DNA of 64,000 nucleotides from Clostridium sp. C8-1-8 (GTDB lineage: Bacteria > Bacillota > Clostridia > Clostridiales > Clostridiaceae): assembly GCF_009928445.1 (NCBI RefSeq), contig NZ_JAABNO010000013.1, positions 100,616 to 164,615 on the forward strand, read 5' to 3'. A model generated the notes under the pieces. It was not told the origin of the DNA. It saw only the letters and a list, made by a program, of their open reading frames with translations, and did no database searches. A program made the translations under genes and the position numbers. How positions within the stretch are numbered: the stretch's first letter is position 1; the number at the start of each line of letters is the position of its first letter. Positions 1-10,855 of this stretch are shown here, piece after piece.

Positions 1-27
1 AAGGGTTCAGTATAATACTGAACCCTT
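1..27 (-). terminator. Terminator hairpin downstream of uvrA (edge of window)
   Basis: A 13-bp perfect inverted repeat (AAGGGTTCAGTAT / ATACTGAACCCTT) lies 15 bases past the uvrA stop. The U-run expected on the minus strand would fall outside the window, so only the stem is seen. Confidence 0.7.
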
Positions 28-41
28 TAGTTATATAATTT

Positions 42-2864
42 TTATAAATATTTTTTAAGATACTTTCCAGTATATGATTCTTCAACCTGTACTATCTTTT
101 CTGGAGTTCCATAGCATACTATGGTACCACCCTTTTCTCCACCTTCTGGACCAAGATCGATTATATGATCAGCACATTTTATCATATCTAGATTGTGCTC
201 AATAACTACTACTGTATTTCCGGCATCTACCAGCCTTTGAAGAATTTCTACAAGTCTACTTACATCATCAATATGGAGTCCTGTAGTTGGCTCATCTAGT
301 ATATAAAGCGTTCTGCCTGTACTTCTCTTTGAAAGTTCCGTTGCAAGTTTTATTCTTTGTGCTTCTCCGCCTGACAACTGAGTTGAAGGCTGACCTAATC
401 TTATATAACCTAGTCCCACATCTTGGAGAGTCTTAAGTTTATTAAATATTCTTGGTATGTTTTCAAAATAATCAAGCGCTTCTTCCACTGTCATATTTAA
501 CACATCATCAATATTCTTACCTTTATATTTAACTTCTAAGGTTTCCCTGTTATATCTCTTTCCCTTACAAACTTCACAAGGCACATATACATCAGATAAA
601 AATTGCATTTCTATCTTTATTATACCATCTCCACTACAAGCCTCACATCTTCCACCTTTAACATTGAAAGAAAATCTTCCTTGCTTATAGCCTCTCATTT
701 TAGCTTCTGTTGTATTTGAGAAAAGTTCTCTTATTATATCAAAGGTTCCAGTGTAAGTAGCTGGGTTAGAACGTGGTGTTCTTCCTATAGGACTTTGATC
801 TATATCTATTATTTTATCAATATTTTCATAACCTAATATTTCTTTATGAGCTCCTGGAATAGCCCTTGATTTATTTACTATCTTGTGAAGGCCTTTATAA
901 AGTATTTCGTTGACCAAGGTACTTTTCCCTGATCCTGACACACCAGTAACCATGGTAAGTGTTCCTAGTGGAATCTTAACATTAACATTCTTAAGATTGT
1001 TTTCCTTAGCCCCTTTTATAGTTATAGAGTTACCGTTGCCCTTTCTTCTCTCACTAGGCACTTCGATTTTCTTCTCACCAGTGAGATACTGACCAGTTAT
1101 TGAATCCTTAGTATTCTTTATAACATCTAGTGGGCCAGCAGCTATTATTTGCCCCCCATGTTCACCAGCACCTGGTCCAATATCAACTATAAAATCTGCT
1201 TCTTTCATAGTATCTTCATCATGCTCAACTACTACAAGAGTATTTCCCAGGTCTCTTAAGTGCTTTAGCGTAGCAATAAGCCTATCATTATCTCTTTGGT
1301 GAAGACCTATACTTGGTTCATCAAGTATATATAGTACCCCCATCAATTGGGAACCTATTTGAGTTGCCAATCTTATTCTTTGCGCTTCTCCACCTGATAA
1401 AGTACCAGAACTTCTTGCTAGGTCTAGGTAATCTAATCCAACATCTATTAAGAACTTCAATCTTGAATTTATTTCTTTAACTATTTGTTCACTTATAGTT
1501 TTATTTTTATTTGATAAGTCCAATGAATTTATAAACTCTAATTCATCTCTTATACTCATCTTTGTAAATTGATTTATGTTTTTATCTCCTACAGTAACAG
1601 CCAAGGCTTCAGGCTTTAGTCTAGCGCCCTTACACTTAGGGCAAGGATTGTTACTCATGTACTGCTCTATATCTGACTTTATAGCATCAGAATTAGTCTC
1701 CATATACCTTCTTCTTAAAGAGTTTATCTCTCCATCAAAAGCATGATTGTACCTACCTAATATTCCTTCTTTAGTGTAGTCTACTTCTACCTTCTCTCCA
1801 TTTGTTCCATAGAGTAGCAATTCAACTATTTCTCTAGGAAGATCTTTTATAGGAGTATTCAAATCAAATTTGTATTTTTTTTCTAAGGATTTTAGAACCG
1901 AATAAGTCCAAGCTCCTTCAGCCAATCTTCCTTCACCCCAAGAAGCTATAGCACCTTCCATTACACTCAATTCTTTATTTGGTATAACAAGATCTTCGTC
2001 AATCTCCATCAGAGTACCAAGCCCATCACAATGATCGCACTTTCCAAAAGGAGTATTGAAAGAAAATAGTCTTGGCTCTAATTCATCTATACTTATCCCA
2101 CATTCTGCACAAGCAAACTTCTCACTAAATAATATATCTTGCTCACCTACAATATTAATTATAACTAACCCCTCAGCTAACTTAAGAGCTGTTTCTAAGG
2201 AATCCGTAAGTCTGCTTTCTATATCATCTTTAACAACCAGTCTGTCTATTACAGCCTCTATAGAATGCTTTATATTTTTTTCTAACTTAATTTCATCCTC
2301 TGACAAGTCATAGATTTCTCCATCTATTCTAGCTCTTACAAACCCATTTTTCTTTATATTTTCTAAGACCTTCTCATGAGTTCCTTTTCTTCCACGTATT
2401 ATTGGAGCCAATATTTGTATCTTAGTTCTTTCCTCAAAGTTCATTACTTTATCAACTATCTGATCTATACTTTGTTGTGATATCTCTTTTCCACACTTTG
2501 GACAATGTGGTGTACCAACTCTGGCATAAAGTAGTCTTAAATAGTCATATATTTCAGTTACAGTACCAACTGTTGAACGTGGATTTTTACTAGTAGTCTT
2601 CTGATCTATAGATATTGCTGGCGACAAGCCTTCTATAGCCTCTACATCCGGCTTATTCATCTGTCCTAAAAACATTCTAGCATAGGCTGAAAGGGACTCT
2701 ACATACCTTCTTTGACCTTCTGCATAAAGTGTATCAAAGGCTAGTGAAGACTTTCCTGATCCTGATAGTCCCGTAAACACAACCAGTTTATCTCTTGGAA
2801 TCTCTAAAGATACATTTTTTAGATTATGTACTTTAGCACCCTTTATTACTATCTTATCCTTCAT
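42..2864 (-). CDS. uvrA: Excinuclease ABC subunit UvrA
   Basis: Damage-recognition ATPase of nucleotide excision repair; it works as a dimer that loads UvrB onto lesions in the cytoplasm. The 940 residues match the family's usual length. Two ABC modules are visible: Walker [10 protein letters not shown] at residues 32-40 and GVSGSGKST near 643, each followed by an LSGGEAQRI signature. Zinc-finger cysteines occur near residues 252-280 (CAEC...CDHC) and 735-770 (CEAC...CEVC). The ATG is preceded by AAGGAG. It lies downstream of uvrB on the same strand but is separated by a terminator, so the two genes are probably transcribed separately. Confidence 0.98.
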   Translation of the reverse strand: MKDKIVIKGAKVHNLKNVSLEIPRDKLVVFTGLSGSGKSSLAFDTLYAEGQRRYVESLSAYARMFLGQMNKPDVEAIEGLSPAISIDQKTTSKNPRSTVGTVTEIYDYLRLLYARVGTPHCPKCGKEISQQSIDQIVDKVMNFEERTKIQILAPIIRGRKGTHEKVLENIKKNGFVRARIDGEIYDLSEDEIKLEKNIKHSIEAVIDRLVVKDDIESRLTDSLETALKLAEGLVIINIVGEQDILFSEKFACAECGISIDELEPRLFSFNTPFGKCDHCDGLGTLMEIDEDLVIPNKELSVMEGAIASWGEGRLAEGAWTYSVLKSLEKKYKFDLNTPIKDLPREIVELLLYGTNGEKVEVDYTKEGILGRYNHAFDGEINSLRRRYMETNSDAIKSDIEQYMSNNPCPKCKGARLKPEALAVTVGDKNINQFTKMSIRDELEFINSLDLSNKNKTISEQIVKEINSRLKFLIDVGLDYLDLARSSGTLSGGEAQRIRLATQIGSQLMGVLYILDEPSIGLHQRDNDRLIATLKHLRDLGNTLVVVEHDEDTMKEADFIVDIGPGAGEHGGQIIAAGPLDVIKNTKDSITGQYLTGEKKIEVPSERRKGNGNSITIKGAKENNLKNVNVKIPLGTLTMVTGVSGSGKSTLVNEILYKGLHKIVNKSRAIPGAHKEILGYENIDKIIDIDQSPIGRTPRSNPATYTGTFDIIRELFSNTTEAKMRGYKQGRFSFNVKGGRCEACSGDGIIKIEMQFLSDVYVPCEVCKGKRYNRETLEVKYKGKNIDDVLNMTVEEALDYFENIPRIFNKLKTLQDVGLGYIRLGQPSTQLSGGEAQRIKLATELSKRSTGRTLYILDEPTTGLHIDDVSRLVEILQRLVDAGNTVVVIEHNLDMIKCADHIIDLGPEGGEKGGTIVCYGTPEKIVQVEESYTGKYLKKYL

Positions 2865-3090
2865 ATCATTTCTCCTTGCTTATGTATTATCTATCAAATT
2901 TATACTTTATCATTGGTCAAAGTACTTAGTTACTATTTTTAATTATTTCATGATTCCGCAAATTCTAACCACTATAAGAAATATTGGTTAAAAATAAAAA
3001 ATTGAACATAAGTTCGCATGTAACTATTTTAATTCTTTAAATTTTATAAGTCAACTTTTAGTTCGAGATTTTACAAATAAAATGGTGGTA

Positions 3091-3135
3091 AAAAAGCTTA
3101 AAAACCCCTAAGTATTTTAATATATACCTAGGGGG
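3091..3135 (-). terminator. Rho-independent terminator after uvrB
   Basis: On the minus strand an 11-bp stem (CCCCTAGGTAT / ATACTTAGGGG, one G-U pair) is followed by TTTTTAAGCTTTTTT. It sits about 80 bases past the uvrB stop. The rest of 2865-3211 holds no gene, only the presumed uvrA promoter region. Confidence 0.85.
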
Positions 3136-3211
3136 TAAATATAAAGCATATTATTATAATTTACGTTAAGACTTCTTATTAACCCTAAAACAACTTATTA
3201 ATCTGCTATCT

Positions 3212-5182
3212 TTAAGCTTTCTTCTTTAATTCATTTATTAAATCTCTTAATTCAGCTGCTCTTTCAAATTGTAAGTTCTTTGCAGCATCCTTCATCTCTG
3301 CCTCATATTTAGCAATAAGAACCTTAGGATCTTCATCAACCTTATTGGCTTTAACTGCCTTATACTCTACTTGCTCTTCAGATACCTTAGTGGCCTCCAT
3401 AACTTCTCTAACATCCTTAATAATGGTTGTTGGCACGATTCCATGTTCCTCATTATACTTCATTTGTATTTCTCTTCTTCTATAAGTTTCCTTAATAGCC
3501 TTATCCATGGACCTAGTTATTGTATCAGCATACATTATTACTCTACTCTCAGAATTTCTGGCTGCTCTACCTATAGTTTGTATCAGTGAAGTTTCAGACC
3601 TCAAGAAACCTTCTTTATCAGCATCTAGAATAGCAACTAGTGCAACCTCCGGTATGTCAAGACCTTCTCTTAAAAGGTTTATACCTACTAACACATCTAC
3701 CTCACCAAGTCTAAGAGCTCGAATTGTCTTCATACGTTCTATTGTTTCAACATCTGAGTGCATATATGTAGTATTTACTCCTAAATCTTTCAGATATTTA
3801 GTTAAATCCTCCGCCATTCTCTTAGTCAGTGTAGTAACAAGAACCCTAAATCCATTACTTATAGTCTTCTGAATCTCACCATATAGGTCATCTATCTGTC
3901 CCTCAACGGGCTTTACGATAATTTCTGGATCTAAAAGACCTGTAGGTCTAATTATTTGTTCAGCAATATTTGTGGCATGGTCTACTTCATACTGTGCTGG
4001 AGTGGCAGATACAAAGACCACTTGATTTATCTTCTGCTCAAATTCCTCAAACTTAAGTGGTCTATTGTCATAAGCACTTGGCAATCTAAATCCGTACTCA
4101 ACCAAAGCTGTTTTTCTAGATCTATCTCCGCCGTACATAGCTTTTACCTGAGGTAAAGTAACATGACTCTCATCTATAAAAAGTAAAAAGTCTTCTGGGA
4201 AGTAGTCTATCAGAGTTTTAGGTGGAGTTCCTGGATCTCTACCATCTAGTATTCTTGAATAGTTCTCTATTCCGCTACAGTAGCCTACCTCTCGTATCAT
4301 TTCAATGTCAAAGTTCGTTCTTTGTCTTAATCTTTGAGCTTCTAAAAGCTTATCCTGTGCATTTAACTCTTTTAATCTATCTTCAAGTTCATCTTCAATC
4401 CTTCTTATGGATGCATCAATCTTTTCCTTAGAAGTAGCAAAGTGGGATGCTGGTGAAATCGATATATGGCTTCTATCCCCTATTATTTTTCCTGTAAGCA
4501 CATCAAACTCTCTAATTCTATCTATTTCATCTCCAAAAAACTCTATTCTAATGCCTTTATTTGAATAAGATGCTGGTATAATATCCAAGGAGTCTCCTCT
4601 AACTCTAAAGGTTCCTCTTGCAAAATCTATATCATTTCTTTCATACTGTATCTCAATAAGCTTTTTTATTATGTCATTTCTATCTTTAACCATACCAGGT
4701 CTTAATGAAATAGTTAACTTAGAATATTCATCAGGGTCTCCAAGACCGTATATACAAGATACTGAGGCTACTATTATAACATCCCTTCTTTCTAGCAATG
4801 CAGAAGTAGCTGAATGTCGTAGTTTATCTATCTCATCATTAATAGATGCATCTTTCTCTATAAACGTATCCGTCTGTGCTACATACGCTTCTGGTTGATA
4901 ATAATCATAGTAAGATACAAAGTACTCAACTATGTTATTAGGAAAAAACTCTCTAAATTCTTCGCATAACTGAGCAGCTAGAGTTTTGTTATGTGCTAAT
5001 ATCAGAGTCGGTCTTTGAACTCTGTTAATTATATTTGCCATGGTAAAAGTCTTACCAGAGCCTGTTACTCCAAGGAGTATTTGCCCTCTGTCACCATTGT
5101 TTAATGATTTGACCAAACTATCAATCGCTTGAGGTTGGTCTCCAGTCGGCTTAAATTTTGATACTATTTTAAATTCTGGCAT
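3212..5182 (-). CDS. uvrB: Excinuclease ABC subunit UvrB
   Basis: Helicase-like damage-verification subunit of nucleotide excision repair, which receives DNA from UvrA and recruits UvrC. The start chosen is the ATG at 5182 (MPEFKIV), six bases after GGAGGT; a start six codons further upstream would lack this site. It gives 656 residues, normal for UvrB. Walker [10 protein letters not shown] is at residues 38-46, the beta-hairpin [11 protein letters not shown] near 92-102, helicase motifs follow, and a C-terminal UVR motif (residues about 615-650) contacts UvrC. A LexA-like half-palindrome overlaps the leader, suggesting SOS control. Confidence 0.98.
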   Translation of the reverse strand: MPEFKIVSKFKPTGDQPQAIDSLVKSLNNGDRGQILLGVTGSGKTFTMANIINRVQRPTLILAHNKTLAAQLCEEFREFFPNNIVEYFVSYYDYYQPEAYVAQTDTFIEKDASINDEIDKLRHSATSALLERRDVIIVASVSCIYGLGDPDEYSKLTISLRPGMVKDRNDIIKKLIEIQYERNDIDFARGTFRVRGDSLDIIPASYSNKGIRIEFFGDEIDRIREFDVLTGKIIGDRSHISISPASHFATSKEKIDASIRRIEDELEDRLKELNAQDKLLEAQRLRQRTNFDIEMIREVGYCSGIENYSRILDGRDPGTPPKTLIDYFPEDFLLFIDESHVTLPQVKAMYGGDRSRKTALVEYGFRLPSAYDNRPLKFEEFEQKINQVVFVSATPAQYEVDHATNIAEQIIRPTGLLDPEIIVKPVEGQIDDLYGEIQKTISNGFRVLVTTLTKRMAEDLTKYLKDLGVNTTYMHSDVETIERMKTIRALRLGEVDVLVGINLLREGLDIPEVALVAILDADKEGFLRSETSLIQTIGRAARNSESRVIMYADTITRSMDKAIKETYRRREIQMKYNEEHGIVPTTIIKDVREVMEATKVSEEQVEYKAVKANKVDEDPKVLIAKYEAEMKDAAKNLQFERAAELRDLINELKKKA

Positions 5183-5193
5183 AAGTATACCTC

Positions 5194-5246
5194 CGTACAT
5201 ACATTCGTATAATCCTATTTTATTCTTTTATGCATTTTCAAGTCAA
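5194..5246 (-). promoter_or_regulatory. uvrB promoter with LexA-like box
   Basis: Minus strand: -35 TTGACT (5246-5241), 18-base spacer, -10 TAAAAT (5222-5217). Just downstream, CGAAT-GTAT-GTACG (5207-5194) resembles the Firmicute LexA/DinR box CGAAC-N4-GTTCG with one mismatch in each half and abuts the ribosome-binding site. The promoter is clear; the LexA site is inference. Confidence 0.55.
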
Positions 5247-5361
5247 TAGTAAGTATAATAAAATACAAGTATAAAATACCATTTATCTAAAATCACAATA
5301 TATTTATCAAAAACTCATCTTCTTTAGCTCTATTAATATTAATTTTTAATCCTTATAAAGT

Positions 5362-5408
5362 AAAAACCTAACAACAATGTAGTATAGATATACATTATAG
5401 TTAGGCTT
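5362..5408 (-). terminator. Terminator of the ftsEX-S41-PDZ operon
   Basis: On the minus strand GCCTAAC...GTTAGG with an inner AATGTA/TACATT stem is followed by TTTTTACTTT. It lies about 115 bases past the stop of the PDZ protein, beyond the structured element at 5416-5511. Confidence 0.75.
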
Positions 5409-5415
5409 GATTTCG

Positions 5416-5511
5416 AGATGCACCACTTCATATTGAACTTATACTTTTAAACTCCCCTCTCAGAAGACAGCGGAGGTTTAAAAATAGATTTCGCATTGAA
5501 GTGGTACATCT
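5416..5511 (-). ncRNA. Long structured element in the 3' region of the PDZ gene
   Basis: The outer arms (5416-5430 and 5497-5511) form a 15-bp stem. Read as minus-strand RNA the single mismatch becomes a G-U pair, so the structure fits the transcript of the upstream gene. Inside, TTTTAAAC and GTTTAAAA form a second 8-bp stem. The element begins ten bases after the stop codon and is followed by the operon terminator. Its function is unknown. Confidence 0.45.
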
Positions 5512-5520
5512 TTATTAATA

Positions 5521-6792
5521 TTACTTATCTTTATTTTTCAGCTTATCTAAAATATCATTAAAGCTTTGCTTATCGTAATTTATCATATCTTTATCATTGA
5601 CAACTTTAGGAACTAATATAACTCCTAATCTCTTATTGTCTACTTGATTTATTAATATATTTTTTACAGATCCTTTTCTATTTTTTATCTTCATATCTAC
5701 AGTTAAATAACTTTCTTTTATAAGCTTATATGCATGAATTTCATTAACTACCTTTTCTTCGTTTATAGCCAGAATCTTATCGCCACTCTTTATCCCAGCA
5801 TTTTGGGCTGGTGAATTTGGTGATACATCAAGTATAGAGATTCCTTCCTCATCACTTACGAATACTGGTTCTTTTCTTTGCTCTATAACATTCTGATATT
5901 TCAACATAGCTTCATGAGCTAGCGGCATTAAGACTAGGCCCACAACTTGGAATACAAGTCCAAGATTACCAAGTTGTCCAACTAAAATCATTATTAATCC
6001 ATATAAGAATATCCCTACTCCAGAGCCTCTAACTTTCTCCTTCTTATTACTGGTAAAAGTAACAGAGGAATAGCCTATAACTCCATAGAACGGAACCAAA
6101 GATATCACTGCCGTTTCCATTATTTTTTTAAAGCTTTCACCTTGAATAAGTGGCCACCAGCTTGGGTTTGCTATCTCCACTGTGCCAGTATCGATAGTAC
6201 CTTTCATTAATATAATTAAGGCTAGTGGTATCGCCCAATGCCTCTTTAAAGCAAACCCACCAAGTATTCTGCCATCTTTGTTAGTAAATACAGGTATAGC
6301 TCCTCTATCACCATCGAAGCTTACTAATATTCCTTCAATTATATGTAACACACCTACAAAAGTGATTAAAGAGACTACATTAATATTTAGAGGTGATTCC
6401 ATCTTCATTGATGCATATATAGAATTTAATATTATAGTTACAATTCCAAGCAAAGCTGCAGAGTATGAAAAGCAAAAAAATCTTGGTTTATAAAACATTA
6501 GTAAAAGTGATACCATAAATAAAATACCAATTCCAGAGTTTTTATCAAACACAACCCCAAGATATGTAAGTATTATACTACCCAAAGCTCCCGCAAGTAT
6601 CCCTAATACTATCTGTGATAAAGTAAGTTCTAGGGGAGAGTTGAAACTCTCCCCTAATATCATTCTTTGCATAAATGAATTTTTTCTATTTTGCATATAG
6701 AACATTACAGCAAGTAATGTTAATATCAAGGCATATTGGGGGTCCACAATTGCATAAGCTAGAGATCTAAGGGTATATATCGCTAAATCCAT
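5521..6792 (-). CDS. Polytopic membrane protein with C-terminal PDZ domain (MinJ-like)
   Basis: 423 residues: about eight hydrophobic segments through residue ~300, then a PDZ domain at about 315-390 ('LDVSPNSPAQNAGIKSGDKIL'-type ligand-binding fold) and a short charged tail. This architecture and the position next to a carboxy-terminal protease and ftsEX match Bacillus MinJ, which bridges DivIVA and MinD at division sites. Sequence similarity to MinJ could not be tested here, so the functional label is inference. It starts 12 bases after the S41 protease stop, hence the same operon. Alternative: another YvjB-neighbour PDZ protein with no division role. Confidence 0.75.
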   Translation of the reverse strand: MDLAIYTLRSLAYAIVDPQYALILTLLAVMFYMQNRKNSFMQRMILGESFNSPLELTLSQIVLGILAGALGSIILTYLGVVFDKNSGIGILFMVSLLLMFYKPRFFCFSYSAALLGIVTIILNSIYASMKMESPLNINVVSLITFVGVLHIIEGILVSFDGDRGAIPVFTNKDGRILGGFALKRHWAIPLALIILMKGTIDTGTVEIANPSWWPLIQGESFKKIMETAVISLVPFYGVIGYSSVTFTSNKKEKVRGSGVGIFLYGLIMILVGQLGNLGLVFQVVGLVLMPLAHEAMLKYQNVIEQRKEPVFVSDEEGISILDVSPNSPAQNAGIKSGDKILAINEEKVVNEIHAYKLIKESYLTVDMKIKNRKGSVKNILINQVDNKRLGVILVPKVVNDKDMINYDKQSFNDILDKLKNKDK

Positions 6793-6804
6793 GTGGATAT
6801 CCTC

Positions 6805-8094
6805 CTATTTCATCTTTTCTTGTAATACCTCAAATGCTTTACTAAATTGAGGATCTTTTGATCTATCATATGGTTTTGAGAGTAAATCCTTTGGATACTC
6901 AACCACTATATCAGGCTTAATACCCTTTTTATGAATATTTTCACCACTTGGTGTGTAGTACTTAGAAATAGTCACCTTAAGTGCAGTACCTTTATCTAGT
7001 GAAGGCATATATTTTTCCTTATATGGTGTATCATCACTAAACACCACTTGAACAATACCTTTTCCAAAGGTTGTTGTTCCTATAAGAGTTCCTATCTTAT
7101 AATCTCTTATTGCACCTGAAGTTATCTCTGAAGCACTAGCAGAATTACCATTCACTAGCACAACTAAAGGCATTCCTATTGCTATACCACCTTTTGATTC
7201 ACTTTTGTTTTCATTTTTATATTTATCTATTGTGGATACTATAGTCTTTCCCTTTGGAATGAAATTTGATACTACATTTACGCACTCATCCAGATAGCCA
7301 CCTGGGTTGTCTCTTAAGTCTAATATCAAGCCTTTCATACCTTTGCCTTCAAGCTCTTTAAGTTTATTAGTGAAATCCTTAGATGTATCTTCTTCAAAAC
7401 CAGCTATCTGTATATATCCAGTTTTACTATCTATCATCTCACCTTTTACTGAATCGATTTTTACCACATCTCTAATAGCTTTAATATCAAAAGTTCCTTT
7501 GCCATCTCTTGAAACAGTAAGCTTAACTTCAGACTTAGTAGTTCCTTTCATCATAGAAACAGCCTTATCAAGTTCCTTGCCAGATACTGCCGTATCATTA
7601 ACTTTTAAAATAATATCTCCTGGTAAAAGTCCAGCTTTCTTTGCGGGTGAATTATCAAAAACTCCTGAAATTGTAATCTTATCATCTTTGGCCTCTACTT
7701 GAATTCCGAGTCCCATATAATTTCCTTTACTTTGTTCAGCAAAACTTTGATAATCCTTCTTATCCATAAACACTGTATATGGATCTTCTAGAGCTTCTGT
7801 CATACCCTTTATAGCACCTTCAACCAGCTTAGAATCATCTATAGGACCATCATAATTTTTGTAAAGAATATCTCTTACTTCAAATAAAGACTTAAACTTT
7901 GATAAATCATTTACTCCTGAAAGTGACGCTGCAACTGCCTTATCACTTAATGCAGGGGTAAAGCCTTTAAATGCTACTAGATTCCCTAAATAAAATGATC
8001 CTGCATTGGTAGCTAATAATGCGACTACAATTATAGCTACTACACCTAATCTCTTTTTATTAGTCTTCTTCTTATCTTCGCTGTCATTGCCCAT
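6805..8094 (-). CDS. S41-family carboxy-terminal processing protease (CtpA/CtpB type)
   Basis: Serine protease acting outside the membrane. Residues 15-40 form one N-terminal membrane anchor; a PDZ domain spans about 125-200; the catalytic core contains NGNSASASEI (probable nucleophile Ser321) and FGKG (general-base Lys346). The 429-residue length is typical. The start ATG follows AAAGGGTGA. It lies between ftsX and the PDZ membrane protein on the same strand, so it is probably co-expressed with division genes; homologues process cell-wall or sporulation signalling proteins, but no substrate can be read from the sequence. Confidence 0.93.
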   Translation of the reverse strand: MGNDSEDKKKTNKKRLGVVAIIVVALLATNAGSFYLGNLVAFKGFTPALSDKAVAASLSGVNDLSKFKSLFEVRDILYKNYDGPIDDSKLVEGAIKGMTEALEDPYTVFMDKKDYQSFAEQSKGNYMGLGIQVEAKDDKITISGVFDNSPAKKAGLLPGDIILKVNDTAVSGKELDKAVSMMKGTTKSEVKLTVSRDGKGTFDIKAIRDVVKIDSVKGEMIDSKTGYIQIAGFEEDTSKDFTNKLKELEGKGMKGLILDLRDNPGGYLDECVNVVSNFIPKGKTIVSTIDKYKNENKSESKGGIAIGMPLVVLVNGNSASASEITSGAIRDYKIGTLIGTTTFGKGIVQVVFSDDTPYKEKYMPSLDKGTALKVTISKYYTPSGENIHKKGIKPDIVVEYPKDLLSKPYDRSKDPQFSKAFEVLQEKMK

Positions 8095-8175
8095 ATGTAT
8101 TCACCCTTTCTTAGCAACTGTCTTTCCTATAATTATATTCTTGTCTTAATAATTTATTCTATTCTTATTTTTAAA

Positions 8176-9066
8176 TTATACTACCAAGAACTTCCTTAAA
8201 GCAATAATACTTGCGAATATACCTATTAGAGCTCCGGAAATGACGAACTGCCAAGACATCATTGTTAAAACATAATTTGGATTAATCAAATTAGCTGTTA
8301 TAAGTTGAGCTGTTATTTTGTAATATACTTCTTTATAGGCAAAGAATAATAATATATTAGATATAACTGCACCTACTACGCCGATAACAACTCCCTCAAG
8401 TATAAATGGCCACCTTATAAACCAGTCTGTAGCACCAACAAACTTCATTATTCCAACTTCTCTTCTTCTTGAGTAAACTGTCAATTTTATTGTATTCATT
8501 ATCAAGAATAACGATACTCCAATTAAAACTACAAAGATAATAACGCCTACCCATCTTATAGTTTTAGAAAATGCTGCAATCTTATTTACTAAATCTTGAT
8601 CATTTCCTATTTCTTCTATACCCTTCATACCCTTAACTTCATTTATTACCTTTTGAGTGTTTTCAGGTTTGTCTATCTCTACCATATATGAATCTGGTAA
8701 TGGGTTGGTCTTAGTGTCATACCCCTCTAATAAAGATGCATTATCCTTTAACTGCTTTTTAAACTTTTCTAATGCCTCTTCTTTTGATTCGAAGGTTACA
8801 TCCTTAACTCCATTAACAGCTCTTAGCTTTACCTCAATATCTCGTTCATCAGTTAAAGTTATATCTTTATTTAAATATACTTGTATTTGAATCTTTGACT
8901 CTACGCTATTAACTGCATTATTTACATTTAAAGCGGCTAGCATGAATACACCAAAAACAAATAGAGTTGCTAAAACTGTAGCCATAGAAGCTATGCTTAT
9001 GGTTCTATTTCTTCTTAAACTTTTAAACGCATCTGATATAAAATATTTTATAGTACTAATCTTCAT
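8176..9066 (-). CDS. ftsX: Cell-division ABC permease FtsX
   Basis: Membrane partner of FtsE. The 296 residues show an N-terminal cytoplasmic stretch, a first membrane helix at about 22-45, a large extracellular domain (~50-165) and three further helices near 170-195, 220-250 and 265-290, the standard FtsX topology. In Gram-positives FtsEX activates wall hydrolases of the CwlO/PcsB type; such a hydrolase is encoded at 45.2 kb. The gene overlaps ftsE by 11 bases, implying translational coupling. Confidence 0.96.
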   Translation of the reverse strand: MKISTIKYFISDAFKSLRRNRTISIASMATVLATLFVFGVFMLAALNVNNAVNSVESKIQIQVYLNKDITLTDERDIEVKLRAVNGVKDVTFESKEEALEKFKKQLKDNASLLEGYDTKTNPLPDSYMVEIDKPENTQKVINEVKGMKGIEEIGNDQDLVNKIAAFSKTIRWVGVIIFVVLIGVSLFLIMNTIKLTVYSRRREVGIMKFVGATDWFIRWPFILEGVVIGVVGAVISNILLFFAYKEVYYKITAQLITANLINPNYVLTMMSWQFVISGALIGIFASIIALRKFLVV

Positions 9067-9742
9067 AGATATACCTACCTTTCATTTCATCTCTTGCTAT
9101 AGTACCTCTCTCAATAGCAATAACCCTCTTTTTCATAGCATTAACTATATCTTTAGCATGAGTAGCCATAACTATAGTAGTACCTGCTTTGTTTATATCA
9201 TCTATAAGCTTCATTATTTCTTTAGCTGTTTCAGGATCTAGGTTTCCTGTTGGTTCATCTGCTATTAATACTTGAGGATTATTTACAATAGCTCTTGCTA
9301 TAGAAACTCTTTGTTGCTCACCACCTGACAATTCATTTGGGAACATCTTATATTTATGAGACAGTCCAACCAAAGAAAGAACAAGCGGAACTCTTCTTCT
9401 AATTTCTCTAGAAGAAGCCTCAACTACTCTCATGGCAAAAGCTACATTTTCATAAACATTTAAAGTAGGAATTAATCTAAAATCTTGAAACACCATTCCA
9501 ATTTTTCTTCTATAAAAAGGAACTTGTCTCCTCTTAATGGATGCAAGGTCTGTTCCATTCATAAATATATTTCCATTAGTAGGTTCAATTTCCTTTAATA
9601 ACATCTTTATAAAAGTAGACTTTCCAGCTCCACTTGGTCCTACAAGGAAAACAAATTCTCCTTGATCAATCTGCACATTTACATCCGATAAAGCTTTTAC
9701 ATTATTATTATAAACTTTATTTACACTCTTAAATTCAATCAT
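9056..9742 (-). CDS. ftsE: Cell-division ATP-binding protein FtsE
   Basis: Cytoplasmic ABC ATPase that drives FtsX. 228 residues with Walker A GPSGAGKST (35-43), signature LSGGEQQRVSIARA and Walker B VLIADEPTGNLD. First gene of the operon ftsE-ftsX-protease-PDZ. The ATG follows AAGGAG. Upstream on the minus strand TGTTATAAT looks like an extended -10 element near 9810, and a TTCGACG heptamer near 9767 is one base off a 0A box. Confidence 0.97.
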   Translation of the reverse strand: MIEFKSVNKVYNNNVKALSDVNVQIDQGEFVFLVGPSGAGKSTFIKMLLKEIEPTNGNIFMNGTDLASIKRRQVPFYRRKIGMVFQDFRLIPTLNVYENVAFAMRVVEASSREIRRRVPLVLSLVGLSHKYKMFPNELSGGEQQRVSIARAIVNNPQVLIADEPTGNLDPETAKEIMKLIDDINKAGTTIVMATHAKDIVNAMKKRVIAIERGTIARDEMKGRYIYED

Positions 9743-9970
9743 ATAGACAACTCCTTAAAATTGTTTTTTCGACGGTAATTTATCTAATGCTACAAATACA
9801 CAAAATAATTATAACATAAGTATTAATGTAGTTGCGTTTGTTTTTATGAATTCTTTATTAACTTACCTTAGGGAATTCTAGGAAAAGTTGTTGTAACATC
9901 CTTATTTACTGACCTTAGACTATAAGAAAATTTTAAATAAAAAAATATATATTATTGCATATAAGTATAA

Positions 9971-10816
9971 TTATTCCTCATCTATATCCCTAAATCCTTC
10001 TCCAAGAACCTCTCTTGCATCAGTTACTGTTATAAATGCATTAGCATCTATTTCTCTTACTTTGTTCTTCAGAACTATGAATTGTTTTCTATTTACTACA
10101 GTAAAAAGCATAAATGTTTTTTCTTTTGTGTAGGCACCTCTTCCATCTAAATAGGTGCAACCTCTTCCTAATTCACTCATAATAAATTGAGCTACCTTTT
10201 CACTTCCACTGCTTATTATAAAAACTGCTTTTGCTATAGTAAATCCCTCAATTACATTGTCAACAAGTGTTCCTGTTAAAAAGACACTTATTAGTCCAAA
10301 CATTCCTTTATCTGCTCCAAAAGCATATATTGCAAGAATTGTAACAACAAAATCTGACAACAGCAGTGATTTACCTATATCTATATGTAAGTACTTGTTC
10401 AATATCTTAGCTATTATTGAAGTGCCTCCAGTTGATGCATTTTGATTAAAAACTATTGCAAGACCAAGAGCCTGAATTGCGCTTCCAACAACTACTACAA
10501 GTATATAATTTTCAGTAAATGGTTTTGGAATAATAAAAGTATCAAAAACCCATAGCAAGCCTGATAAAGCAAAAGTAGCATAAATACTCTTTGCGCCAAA
10601 GCCCCCACCTATAAAAATAAAAGCTATTATAAATAGAATTATATTAAACAATATCATTAGCAGACCTACTGATATTCCTGTAAGCTTATTAATAACAATT
10701 GCAAGCCCTGATACCCCTCCTGCAGCTATATCGTTAGGAAAAAAGAAGTATTCAAGTGATATGGTTATCAAAAGAACACCAAATGTTATATAAAGATATT
10801 TCTTTAAAATTTTCAT
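9971..10816 (-). CDS. YitT family membrane protein (copy 1)
   Basis: 281 residues with five or six hydrophobic helices in the first ~200 (the YitT/DUF161 region) and a soluble C-terminal DUF2179 domain of about 85 residues containing the conserved GRGCTYLDGRGAYT. Function of the family is not settled. The second of two adjacent ATGs, seven bases from GAGGA, is preferred. It is the downstream member of a tandem pair; copy 3 lies 1.4 kb further upstream. No clear terminator separates it from the ftsE promoter region. Confidence 0.88.
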   Translation of the reverse strand: MKILKKYLYITFGVLLITISLEYFFFPNDIAAGGVSGLAIVINKLTGISVGLLMILFNIILFIIAFIFIGGGFGAKSIYATFALSGLLWVFDTFIIPKPFTENYILVVVVGSAIQALGLAIVFNQNASTGGTSIIAKILNKYLHIDIGKSLLLSDFVVTILAIYAFGADKGMFGLISVFLTGTLVDNVIEGFTIAKAVFIISSGSEKVAQFIMSELGRGCTYLDGRGAYTKEKTFMLFTVVNRKQFIVLKNKVREIDANAFITVTDAREVLGEGFRDIDEE

Positions 10817-10855
10817 CATATGTTCCTCACACTTTACAGATATATGTTATATACT

